Below, one piece after another: positions 8,847-14,968 of a stretch of 64,000 bases of DNA; positions within the stretch are counted from its first letter, which is position 1; each line of letters opens with the position of its first letter. The DNA comes from an uncultured Eubacteriales bacterium (GTDB lineage: Bacteria > Bacillota > Clostridia > Oscillospirales > Acutalibacteraceae). The notes below the pieces were generated by a model that did no database searches, was not told where the DNA came from, and saw nothing but the letters and a program-made list of their open reading frames with translations. The stretch spans positions 17,562 to 81,561 of the forward strand of contig ONLA01000002.1 in assembly GCA_900318495.1 (NCBI GenBank), given 5' to 3'. The position numbers were made by a program, and so were the translations under genes.

Positions 8847-9149
8847 TTATCCTTTTTCATAAGTAAGTATTTCGTCAAAGCCGGTAACTTCAAAGACATC
8901 TGTAACGGATTCGTCAACGTTGATAAGCTTCATATCTCCGATTTTATCCATTTTCTTCTGCATGGAAAGAAGAACACGCAGTCCGGCGGACGAAACATAG
9001 TTGACCTTTTTGAAGTCCAGCACAAGACTTGTGCAGTCGCCGATATTCTGCTTAACAAACGCCTCAAACTCAGGCGCCGTAACGGTGTCGATACGTCCCG
9101 AAATTGCAACAGTTACTGTTTTTCCGTCTTTTTTCTGTTTAATGTCCAT
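8847..9149 (-). CDS. STAS-domain anti-sigma factor antagonist (SpoIIAA/RsbV-like)
   Basis: A complete 100-residue single STAS domain. The phosphorylatable serine of the family fits S54 in NYVSSAGLRVLL, and the N-terminal strand TVAISGRID and the C-terminal VTGFDEIL are typical. Unphosphorylated antagonists bind and sequester an anti-sigma kinase; a PP2C phosphatase reactivates them. It is the promoter-proximal gene of the operon running into the NRPS-like gene, and the phosphatase at 1585-2946 is the only candidate partner phosphatase here. No anti-sigma kinase or sigma factor is in the window, so the full switch must use distant genes, or the STAS protein acts on another target. Confidence 0.9.
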   Translation of the reverse strand: MDIKQKKDGKTVTVAISGRIDTVTAPEFEAFVKQNIGDCTSLVLDFKKVNYVSSAGLRVLLSMQKKMDKIGDMKLINVDESVTDVFEVTGFDEILTYEKG

Positions 9150-9180
9150 AGTATTAACTCCTTTTGCTATTTTATATTTT

Positions 9181-9208
9181 GTACATAAACTGTACTTATA
9201 TTATGTAC
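9181..9208. promoter_or_regulatory. Palindromic operator candidate at the STAS/NRPS operon promoter
   Basis: GTACATAA (9181-9188) and TTATGTAC (9201-9208) form a perfect 8-bp inverted repeat around a central TGTACT. It overlaps the -10 element and the predicted start point, where a bound repressor would block transcription. I do not know a regulator for this site. Confidence 0.55.
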
Positions 9209-9228
9209 TTTATTTGTTAAAAAGTCAA
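9200..9228 (-). promoter_or_regulatory. Sigma-A promoter of the STAS/NRPS-like operon
   Basis: On the minus strand TTGACT (9223-9228), a 17-bp spacer and CATAAT (9200-9205) stand about 50 bases before the STAS start codon. Confidence 0.75.
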
Positions 9229-9296
9229 GGAAATGTTTAAATAAAAACAAATAATAAACAAAAAAATGTTCAAAAAACATTATGCCGGTAACTTTT

Positions 9297-9325
9297 TTGT
9301 AATTTTCCGGAAAAGATATTATAAA
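9297..9325 (+). promoter_or_regulatory. Sigma-A promoter with embedded palindrome, upstream of small Cys-rich gene
   Basis: TTGTAA (9297-9302), 17-bp spacer, TATAAA (9320-9325). The spacer begins with the perfect 12-bp palindrome TTTTCCGGAAAA (9303-9314), a possible operator. Confidence 0.65.
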
Positions 9326-9378
9326 TCTTTTTTATGTGTTAAAATACAACTGTTTTGTTTTACGGAGGTGTTGAAATT

Positions 9379-9537
9379 ATGGAAAACAAAAAAACCTGCG
9401 CCGACTGCGTTAATATCGGCAGAGCGGTTTACTGTATGCAGTGCAAAAGACTCAACAAGGGTTATAAGGATATGTTTGTTGAACAAAAGCCTTACAAAGC
9501 TATAAAAATGATGAAGGTGAATAATTCAGCCGTGTGA
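9379..9537 (+). CDS. Small Cys-rich protein (two CxxC pairs), unknown function
   Basis: A 52-residue protein with CADC near residue 7 and CMQC near residue 20, a spacing that suits one zinc site, followed by a basic Lys-rich half. A strong ribosome site GGAGG at 9364-9368 selects ATG 9379. It has its own promoter and a terminator directly after it, so it is a monocistronic gene. I do not recognise the family; a zinc-ribbon regulator or nucleic-acid binder is a guess from composition only. Confidence 0.75.
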   Translation: MENKKTCADCVNIGRAVYCMQCKRLNKGYKDMFVEQKPYKAIKMMKVNNSAV

Positions 9538-9551
9538 TTAGTTTAATTCAA

Positions 9552-9588
9552 AAGCGCAGAACAATTCAAGCTTGTTCTGCGCTTATTT
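9552..9588 (+). terminator. Terminator of the small Cys-rich gene
   Basis: A 13-bp perfect stem (AAGCGCAGAACAA at 9552-9564 with its complement at 9572-9584) is followed by ATTT, 14 bases after the stop codon. Confidence 0.75.
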
Positions 9589-9665
9589 CTATCGTAAATA
9601 CCGGTAAAATTAAAGACCAATCTTTTAGGCTCTTTTGGGAACAGATAAGGTATATTGCTCTCCTT

Positions 9666-9690
9666 AAAAACACTCCCCCGGAGCGTTTTT
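9666..9690 (-). terminator. Minus-strand terminator downstream of tRNA-Thr
   Basis: Read on the minus strand, AAAAACGCTCC, a GGG loop and GGAGTGTTTTT form an 11-bp stem with one G-U pair and an internal U-tract. It could stop transcripts that pass the first terminator after the tRNA. Confidence 0.6.
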
Positions 9691-9716
9691 ACCCGTCTGC
9701 GACGGGCACAGTCGCC

Positions 9717-9736
9717 TTCAAATCCCCTCATCAGCT
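9717..9736 (+). repeat. Inverted 20-bp copy of the tRNA-Thr 3' end
   Basis: These 20 bases equal the tRNA-Thr T-loop, 3' T-stem, 3' acceptor strand and discriminator (9808 down to 9789 on the minus strand), but in the opposite orientation. The match stops exactly before CCA. Confidence 0.8.
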
Positions 9737-9750
9737 GTTTTTCGGATATT

Positions 9751-9784
9751 AAATAAAAGAGTGCCAAACGACACTCTTTTATTT
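9751..9784. terminator. Bidirectional terminator next to tRNA-Thr
   Basis: AAATAAAAGAGTG (9751-9763) pairs perfectly with CACTCTTTTATTT (9772-9784). It begins one base after the encoded CCA of the minus-strand tRNA and is symmetrical, so it can work both ways. Confidence 0.8.
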
Positions 9785-9785
9785 A

Positions 9786-9861
9786 TGGAGCTGATGAGGG
9801 GATTTGAACCCCTGACCTACTGATTACGAATCAGTTGCGCTACCGGCTGCGCCACATCAGC
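9786..9861 (-). tRNA. tRNA-Thr, anticodon CGT
   Basis: The minus strand folds into a full cloverleaf: acceptor GCTGATG with CATCAGC, D-stem GCGC/GCGC, anticodon stem ACTGA/TCAGT with loop TTCGTAA (anticodon CGT, reads ACG), five-base variable loop, T-arm AGGGG-TTCAAAT-CCCCT. The 3' CCA is encoded. Confidence 0.95.
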
Positions 9862-9872
9862 GATTAAACTGT

Positions 9873-10283
9873 TTAACTCACTCGTCTATTATACAACAAG
9901 TGGCGCAGTTTTTTCAATACTTTTTTTGCAAATAATTTAAATTTTTTTGAAGCAGCTGAAAACACGCGCTTTAAAAACGCGAAAACCGGGCGGTAAACCC
10001 TGCACAGAAGTTTTCCCACAGTCAGTCTGTAAGCCAAAAAGCCGGCTAATATTCCCGGCAAAAGGTAGACGCGGACGTATCCGGACAAAAACGCCAAAAT
10101 ATACAGATAAACCAGAACCGCGGAAACAAGCATAAAAACCACGTCGGCTGCAAAGGTCATAACAACTGAAAAATTGAACATTGTGCGCAGCAGCTTAAAA
10201 AAACCGTAAATTACGCCAATTATAACGCCCGGCAAAACCGAATACATAAAAGCGGCCGACTGAACCGCAAAGGTCAGCTCCAT
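9873..10283 (-). CDS. yabQ: Spore cortex biosynthesis protein YabQ
   Basis: A 136-residue membrane protein with three or four hydrophobic segments in the first 95 residues and a strongly basic C-terminal tail, the profile of YabQ. In Bacillus subtilis YabQ localises to forespore membranes and is needed for cortex formation. Identification rests on this topology plus the diagnostic order mazG(yabN)...rqcP(yabO)-yabP-yabQ. It starts 4 bases after the yabP stop and would be cotranscribed. The divIC gene that usually follows is replaced here by tRNA-Thr. Confidence 0.8.
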   Translation of the reverse strand: MELTFAVQSAAFMYSVLPGVIIGVIYGFFKLLRTMFNFSVVMTFAADVVFMLVSAVLVYLYILAFLSGYVRVYLLPGILAGFLAYRLTVGKLLCRVYRPVFAFLKRVFSAASKKFKLFAKKVLKKLRHLLYNRRVS

Positions 10284-10287
10284 ACTG

Positions 10288-10560
10288 TCACCCGAACAGC
10301 TTTTTAAGCCGTGACCGCGAAGCGTCGGAACCTATATATTGCAATGAATCCACCTTGCCGTCAACCGAAACGTCGCCTGTTTCAAGGCTCAGCTTATCAA
10401 TGTGAAGATTACTGCCCTTTACAATAAGCAGCCCTGCCGTTGTTTTAACCGACACAGCGTCCTCGTTAAAGCCGTTAACATCCTCGGCTCCCGTAATCAA
10501 AAGCCGCGCGCGGTGGTCAAGCATTATCGTGTGTTTTTTTGGCTTTGCCGTTTCGCTCAT
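10288..10560 (-). CDS. yabP: Sporulation protein YabP
   Basis: A 90-residue protein whose core (MLDHRARLLITGAEDVNGF, then a VKTTAGLLIVKG-type strand and a LETGDVSVDG strand) matches the YabP/YqfC family, which is made under sigma-E and supports cortex formation in B. subtilis. A GGGGGAAT ribosome site precedes the ATG. It is followed by yabQ. A sigma-E-like promoter can be read upstream at 10590-10618, separating it from rqcP. Confidence 0.88.
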   Translation of the reverse strand: MSETAKPKKHTIMLDHRARLLITGAEDVNGFNEDAVSVKTTAGLLIVKGSNLHIDKLSLETGDVSVDGKVDSLQYIGSDASRSRLKKLFG

Positions 10561-10589
10561 AATAATTCCCCCGTAATAATTCTCAGTAA

Positions 10590-10618
10590 ATTATACGGAG
10601 GAACTGCTTAAAATATTA
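10590..10618 (-). promoter_or_regulatory. Candidate sigma-E promoter of yabP-yabQ
   Basis: On the minus strand TAATATT, a 14-bp spacer and CGTATAAT resemble the sigma-E consensus (KMATATW, 14-15 bp, CATACAMT). Position and gene function fit, but two -10 bases deviate. Confidence 0.45.
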
Positions 10619-10622
10619 CTAA

Positions 10623-10659
10623 AGGCAATACCGCATAATTCAGGTGTGCGGTGTTGCCT
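10623..10659. repeat. Dispersed hairpin repeat, copy 1
   Basis: AGGCAATACCGCA and TGCGGTGTTGCCT form a 13-bp stem with one wobble. The 26 bases from CATAATTC onward are repeated exactly at 62300-62325. The element begins at the stop codon of rqcP. Confidence 0.8.
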
Positions 10660-10900
10660 AAACTACCGCTTCATACATTGACGCGGCATCCTCCTTGCGC
10701 ACAACCTCTTTAACCTCGGTAACGCGCACCTTAACTGTTTTTGCGCCGAGGGTGATTTCAAGCACATCGCCGGGCTTTACGTCATATGAAGCGCGGGCAG
10801 CCTTGCCGTTTACAACAACCTTGCCCGCGTCGCAGGCTTCGTTCGCTACGGTTCTGCGCTTAATCAGGCGCGACACCTTTAAGTATTTGTCAAGTCGCAT
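10658..10900 (-). CDS. rqcP: RqcP (YabO), S4-domain ribosome quality-control factor
   Basis: An 80-residue single S4 RNA-binding domain (MRLDKYLKVSRLIKRRTVA with GKVVVNGKAARASYDVKPGD). In B. subtilis RqcP binds the obstructed 50S subunit and assists RqcH in Ala-tail synthesis. Length and the yabP/yabQ neighbourhood separate it from heat-shock protein Hsp15 and from YlmH. A GGAGG ribosome site precedes ATG. A terminator between hup and rqcP suggests partly independent expression. The stop codon sits at the edge of the dispersed hairpin repeat. Confidence 0.85.
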   Translation of the reverse strand: MRLDKYLKVSRLIKRRTVANEACDAGKVVVNGKAARASYDVKPGDVLEITLGAKTVKVRVTEVKEVVRKEDAASMYEAVV

Positions 10901-10922
10901 AACAACCTCCTGTTTTCACAAT

Positions 10923-10945
10923 AAAAAAGAGCCGTCAACCGGCTC
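10923..10945 (-). terminator. Terminator after hup
   Basis: On the minus strand GAGCCG-GTTGA-CGGCTC is followed by TTTTTTATT. It separates hup from rqcP. Confidence 0.8.
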
Positions 10946-10971
10946 CCTTTTATGTGTAAATTAACTCCGAA

Positions 10972-11247
10972 TTACTGATTTACAATATCCTTGAAGCCCT
11001 TGCCTGCTTTGAACGCAGGAACCTTGGAAGCAGGGATTTCAATTGAATTACCTGTTCTGGGGTCAACGCCTGTTCTTGCGTTTCTCTGGCGCTGCTCAAA
11101 TGTGCCAAAACCTGTGAGCTGAATCTTATCACCTGCCGCTACAGCCTTGATGATTGTGTCAAGAGTTGCTGTAAGAGCCTTTTCTGCATCCTTCTTCGAA
11201 AGACCTGCCTGTTCTGCAATAGCTACAATAAGTTCTGTCTTTTTCAT
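10972..11247 (-). CDS. hup: HU-family DNA-binding protein
   Basis: A 91-residue nucleoid protein. The dimerisation helices (MKKTELIVAIAEQAGLSKKD) and the arm motif GFGTFEQRQRNARTGVDPRT with the following NSIEIPASKVPAF are classic HU. It bends and compacts DNA as a homodimer. It begins 6 bp after the mazG stop, so it can be expressed from the mazG transcript, and ends in a strong terminator. Confidence 0.95.
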   Translation of the reverse strand: MKKTELIVAIAEQAGLSKKDAEKALTATLDTIIKAVAAGDKIQLTGFGTFEQRQRNARTGVDPRTGNSIEIPASKVPAFKAGKGFKDIVNQ

Positions 11248-11253
11248 GATAGA

Positions 11254-12066
11254 TTAACCTCCATTGTTATCTTTTAACTTTATTTTAACTTCATCCCAAA
11301 GGGAATCAAGCTGCGTAATTGATGCCGTTTCCATATTAATTCCGCGTTCAACGGCAAGCTTTTCAAGCAACGCGAAACGCTCAACAAATTTATCACAGGA
11401 ATCATACAAAGCGTGTTCGCTGTCAACGTTAAGAAAGCGCGCGACATTAACAGTTGAAAACAGCACGTCGCCGATTTCCTCATAACGGTTTCTTTCGCTT
11501 CCGTGACGAATAGCAATACCAAGCTCGGTGCATTCCTCATTAAGCTTCTTCATCGCTCCCTCAACAGACTCAAAATCCATTCCGGCTTTGCGCGCCTTGC
11601 GCTGAATTTTTTCGCTGCGCATAAGCGAAGGCAAAGCCCTGGAAACACTTTGAATCGCCTGTGTGTGAGTTGTCTGAGCCTTGGTTTTTCTTTTAACCGA
11701 ATCCCAGTTGGAAAGCGCTTCGTCAACGTTTTTGGCGTTTTTGTCGCCGAACACGTGAGGATGACGCACAATCAGCTTTTTGCAAAGCTCGTCAACAACA
11801 TCGTTTAGGTCAAAGCGGTTTTCTTCGCTTTCCATTTGGCTGTGCAAAGCAACCTGAAGCATTACGTCGCCGAGTTCCTCTTTTAACAGCGCCGTGTCGC
11901 CGGTATCAATAGCTTCAACAGCCTCATAGGTTTCTTCAATAAAATTTGCCCGGATAGATTTGTGAGTCTGTTCCCTGTCCCACGGACAGCCGTCAGGCGC
12001 TCTTAAAATCCTGACTATCTCAATCAAATCATCAAATCCGTACACGGGTTTTTCTGTAAATTGCAT
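11254..12066 (-). CDS. mazG: Nucleoside triphosphate pyrophosphohydrolase MazG
   Basis: A 270-residue protein with two tandem MazG domains (about 10-120 and 140-265). Metal-binding acidic residues appear as EETYEAVEAID and EELGDVMLQV in the first and EECTELGIA and EEIGDVLFS in the second; DGCPWDREQTH near residue 25 is a family marker. It hydrolyses non-canonical or excess NTPs. It corresponds to the MazG part of B. subtilis YabN but lacks the N-terminal methylase domain. Neighbours (spoVB-like, hup, rqcP, yabP) follow the B. subtilis yabM-yabQ order. Confidence 0.93.
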   Translation of the reverse strand: MQFTEKPVYGFDDLIEIVRILRAPDGCPWDREQTHKSIRANFIEETYEAVEAIDTGDTALLKEELGDVMLQVALHSQMESEENRFDLNDVVDELCKKLIVRHPHVFGDKNAKNVDEALSNWDSVKRKTKAQTTHTQAIQSVSRALPSLMRSEKIQRKARKAGMDFESVEGAMKKLNEECTELGIAIRHGSERNRYEEIGDVLFSTVNVARFLNVDSEHALYDSCDKFVERFALLEKLAVERGINMETASITQLDSLWDEVKIKLKDNNGG

Positions 12067-12107
12067 AGTGGTTACCCCGAATTTTCTAATTCCTACATCT
12101 ACTTATT

Positions 12108-13907
12108 TTACCCAATTAGGTGCAATTTTTCAAGTGTTTTTGCGATTTTTTCACCTTTTGGTAATATTTTGATTTCTTCTGCCTTAAACGTCTTAATTAT
12201 TAGTAAAATTGCAATATAAACTACCGCAGCCGCAACGATTGCAAGCGCCGTGGCTATTCTGTGATTAACAATCGGCATAAGAAGCTGATTTACAAAATAA
12301 GCGGTTACACTGCTGCACACCGCGCCGATAAGCGGTTTTACGGTGGTGCTGAAGAAATCGGGCATAACCTTGCTGTATTTTACAAGCAGGTATGTTCCGA
12401 TAACGCAAATAAGCGCGTATGAAATAAGCGAGCCGGCCGTTGCGCCCTGAATATTGACGTCCGGAATGCTTACAAAAATCCACGATGTTCCGATTTTCAC
12501 GAGCATACAAATGGTGTAAAGTATCATCGGAAGCTTAACCTTGCCGATACCGTTCAGCATACTGCAAATCGGTGTAATTATCGCGGTAAATATCGTTGTG
12601 ATTCCCATAAGCGTAAGCACGTTTCCGCCGATATTTATAATGTCCGGGCTGGAATAAATAAAGCCCATAACCGAATGTGAAAGCACCGAAAGTCCGAACG
12701 CCATAGGCAGAGTGAACATCATTGTCATTTTCAGCACGGTGTCAATCGAGCTTTTAAGCTCCTGCTTGTTGCCCTTTGTCCAGGCGCTTGTAACGTTGGG
12801 CATCGCGCTTGAGCCGAACACCTGTGTAACAGCGGTAACAAGCTGCATAAGCGTAAGCGACGAACCGTAACAGCCCCAAAGGCTGGTGTGTATGGTTGAT
12901 TTTTCGCCGTAGAAAACCTCCGGCGGATAAAACTTGTGATACTGCGCAAACAAAGCGTCGGCGTTAGTTCTCGCCATATTGTAAAGCACATTTTGAATAA
13001 TTGCCGCGTCAATAATTGAGCCTATGCTCATTACCAGCGTGCCGCCGACAATCGGCAAAGCGGTTTTGATAATGATGCCAAGCGTTGATTTGGCGCTTCT
13101 TGCGGCAACAGAAGCTTCGTAATACTGCTTTGGAATTCCGTCGCCGCCTATTTTATACTTCAAAAGCAGATACAAAAATGAGCAGAAGCTCGCGATTGAA
13201 ATGCCGCAAATGTTTCCGGCTACAGAAAAAGCGAGGATTGTGTTGTGAGCTTCAATGTGATTTTTAAAGTGGAAAAACAGAAACGTGTGGTTCTGCCGGT
13301 ATGATTCCATTCCGAGCTTCATAATCAAAAACGCGAACAGAGCACCCAAGGCAAGCTTTACAACCGCCTCGATTACCTCGGAAACGGCTGTAGGGAACAT
13401 ATTGCGCTGACCTTCAAAGTAGCCGCGGTAAATCGAAGTAAGACAGCCGAACAAAATTGTCGGCGCAAGCGCCATCATTGCGTAAACGGCGTAAGGCGAC
13501 TTAATAACGTTAAATGCGTAAGGAAAGCTGACGATCAGCATACCCAGCATACAAACCAGCCCGACAATCAGAAAAATCGGAACGGAAAGCCTGTGAACAA
13601 GCTTGACGTCATTGTAGCGTTTTTCCGCCATATTCTGAGAAATCAGCCTTGAAATTACAATTGGAAGTCCGCCTGTAGCGACCGTAAAGATAAGGACAAA
13701 AATTTCGTAAGCGTTATTGTAAAGTCCCACGCCCATAGACGCAAAGCTGTCGCCGAACATCGAATAAATATCGGCGAGTATTACCTTGTCAAGAAGTCCG
13801 AAAACCTTGACAATTACCATACTTACGGTCAGTATTGCCGCGCCCTTGACAAAAGCCTGCGACGCGTTTTGTTCAGCGCCGGCAACCGCGTTATATTTTT
13901 TTGACAA
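12108..13907 (-). CDS. SpoVB/MurJ-like polysaccharide flippase of the MOP superfamily
   Basis: A polytopic membrane protein of 599 residues with about 14 hydrophobic segments. The N-terminal stretch AFVKGAAILTVSMVIVKVFG and the internal GLPIVISRLISQ resemble SpoVB/YabM lipid-linked oligosaccharide flippases. I place the start at TTG 13907 because GGGGGA lies 7 bases upstream; an in-frame ATG at 13964 has no ribosome site and would add 19 uncharacteristic residues. Position upstream of mazG matches yabM in B. subtilis. It may export lipid II or a related precursor for wall or cortex; which substrate cannot be read from sequence. Confidence 0.82.
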   Translation of the reverse strand: MSKKYNAVAGAEQNASQAFVKGAAILTVSMVIVKVFGLLDKVILADIYSMFGDSFASMGVGLYNNAYEIFVLIFTVATGGLPIVISRLISQNMAEKRYNDVKLVHRLSVPIFLIVGLVCMLGMLIVSFPYAFNVIKSPYAVYAMMALAPTILFGCLTSIYRGYFEGQRNMFPTAVSEVIEAVVKLALGALFAFLIMKLGMESYRQNHTFLFFHFKNHIEAHNTILAFSVAGNICGISIASFCSFLYLLLKYKIGGDGIPKQYYEASVAARSAKSTLGIIIKTALPIVGGTLVMSIGSIIDAAIIQNVLYNMARTNADALFAQYHKFYPPEVFYGEKSTIHTSLWGCYGSSLTLMQLVTAVTQVFGSSAMPNVTSAWTKGNKQELKSSIDTVLKMTMMFTLPMAFGLSVLSHSVMGFIYSSPDIINIGGNVLTLMGITTIFTAIITPICSMLNGIGKVKLPMILYTICMLVKIGTSWIFVSIPDVNIQGATAGSLISYALICVIGTYLLVKYSKVMPDFFSTTVKPLIGAVCSSVTAYFVNQLLMPIVNHRIATALAIVAAAVVYIAILLIIKTFKAEEIKILPKGEKIAKTLEKLHLIG

Positions 13908-13969
13908 AATAAATCCCCCAAATATAACAGTATTATGTGTTTGGCACAAAATTCCGCCGTACACAACTT

Positions 13970-13999
13970 GGGAGGCTCACTGCGAGCCTCCCCTTGGTT
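13970..13999 (+). other. Isolated terminator-like hairpin
   Basis: GGGAGGCTC (13970-13978) pairs with GAGCCTCCC (13984-13992), and CTTGGTTTTTA follows on the plus strand. No plus-strand gene precedes it. It may be a relic, or a leader hairpin of the minus-strand flippase gene. Confidence 0.4.
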
Positions 14000-14046
14000 T
14001 TTATTCTGATGTTTTAATTATTTTAAAGAATTAAATGCGCCGGTTC

Positions 14047-14208
14047 TTATGCTAATTCCCGATAGAAAACAGACCGCAAAGATTCTCTGCTTTTTTTATA
14101 CTAATTCCTGATAGAAAGTAGACTTATATTTTGCGAGGATATTTTTCGCAAGACAAGGCGAAGGACGCGGCAAGGCTGGCGCCTTGCAAGGTAGGTATTA
14201 GTATTATA
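14047..14208. repeat. Intergenic repeat element: tandem 28-bp units and MITE-like inverted ends
   Basis: Two direct 28-bp copies (14047-14074 and 14096-14123, 24 of 28 identical) start TTATxCTAATTCC. The second copy opens with TATACTAAT (14097-14105), and the far end closes with ATTAGTATT (14197-14205), near-perfect inverted ends about 110 bp apart. The inner part holds GC-rich hairpins (GCAAGGCTGGCGCCTTGC region). The right end overlaps the stop codon of the zinc-ribbon gene. There is no coding capacity. Confidence 0.65.
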
Positions 14209-14842
14209 CAAACAAATCCTCTGAGGAATCGTCAACGGTAATGGTTTCCTGTGCGGGCTCCTCAACTGCAACAGGCTCGGCGGCCGCTTCGGCAACAACC
14301 TCAACGGCGTTCTCAACAGCTTCCTGAGCTGCTTCCTGAACCTCTGTTACGGGTTCTTCGGAAACCTCGTCAATAATTTCGTCCTCAGCCGCCTCAACAG
14401 CCTCCTCCGGTACTTCAGCCTTTACTTCTTCGGCAGCAGCCGGAGCCATTACAGCCTGCTCGGCGGAAGCTTCCTCAAGCTTTGTTCCGCAGAAGTTGCA
14501 GAAAACAGAGTTTTTGGGAACTCTTGCCTCGCACTGGGGGCATTTTCTCTGGCTCTTTATAGCGGCAATGTGACCGTTAATAATGTTAAGATTTTCGATA
14601 AGCTCTTTAATTTCGGCAATAAGCTGCTCTTTTTCGGCAAACAAATCAGTACCGTGAACCTCTGACTTATAGGTTACTTTGCCGAGCTCCTTGAGCTTCT
14701 TGTTAATTTCGCCCCTGATTTCCGCGGCGGAAATTTTGTGCTTGGAAGCGTCATAAAAGGTAACTGCTTTTTTTGAAACCGCGGAAGCCGCAGCCTTTGC
14801 GTTAACAACGGCGTCGTCAAAAAATGTATCAAATTTTCCCAT
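14204..14842 (-). CDS. Zinc-ribbon protein with coiled-coil and long acidic tail, unknown function
   Basis: 212 residues in three parts: a helical N-terminus (about 1-95, with an EKEQLIAEIKELIENLN coiled segment), a double CxxC zinc ribbon (CPQCEARVPKNSVFCNFCG, about 100-118), and a roughly 90-residue Ala/Glu/Val-rich acidic tail ending DDSSEDLFV. The start is ATG 14842: the ATG three codons upstream lies only a base or two from AAAGG, too close. A sigma-A promoter sits 100 bp upstream. Such architectures occur as small scaffold or envelope-linked proteins; I assign no role. The tail composition differs sharply from its neighbours. Confidence 0.8.
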   Translation of the reverse strand: MGKFDTFFDDAVVNAKAAASAVSKKAVTFYDASKHKISAAEIRGEINKKLKELGKVTYKSEVHGTDLFAEKEQLIAEIKELIENLNIINGHIAAIKSQRKCPQCEARVPKNSVFCNFCGTKLEEASAEQAVMAPAAAEEVKAEVPEEAVEAAEDEIIDEVSEEPVTEVQEAAQEAVENAVEVVAEAAAEPVAVEEPAQETITVDDSSEDLFV

Positions 14843-14939
14843 AACTATCATACCTTTCTTTAAGCTGTAATTTTGATTTCAAATTATAATAAACGCAAAA
14901 TACAACTTTCATTCATACAAATAAAAATTTGGTGCGTAT

Positions 14940-14968
14940 ATTATAACACGTTTTATCGAAATAATCAA
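14940..14968 (-). promoter_or_regulatory. Sigma-A promoter of the zinc-ribbon gene
   Basis: TTGATT (14963-14968), 17 bp and a perfect TATAAT (14940-14945) on the minus strand, overlapping the hemZ stop codon. Confidence 0.75.

Noticed and set aside
9543-9767. A 74-codon minus-strand frame across the terminators near tRNA-Thr
   Set aside because: It covers two terminator hairpins and the tRNA-end repeat, and has no ribosome site; the sequence is better explained as non-coding.
13908-13964. Longer start of the SpoVB-like flippase at ATG 13964
   Set aside because: No ribosome site there, and the added residues do not look like a membrane-protein N-terminus; TTG 13907 has GGGGGA at good spacing.
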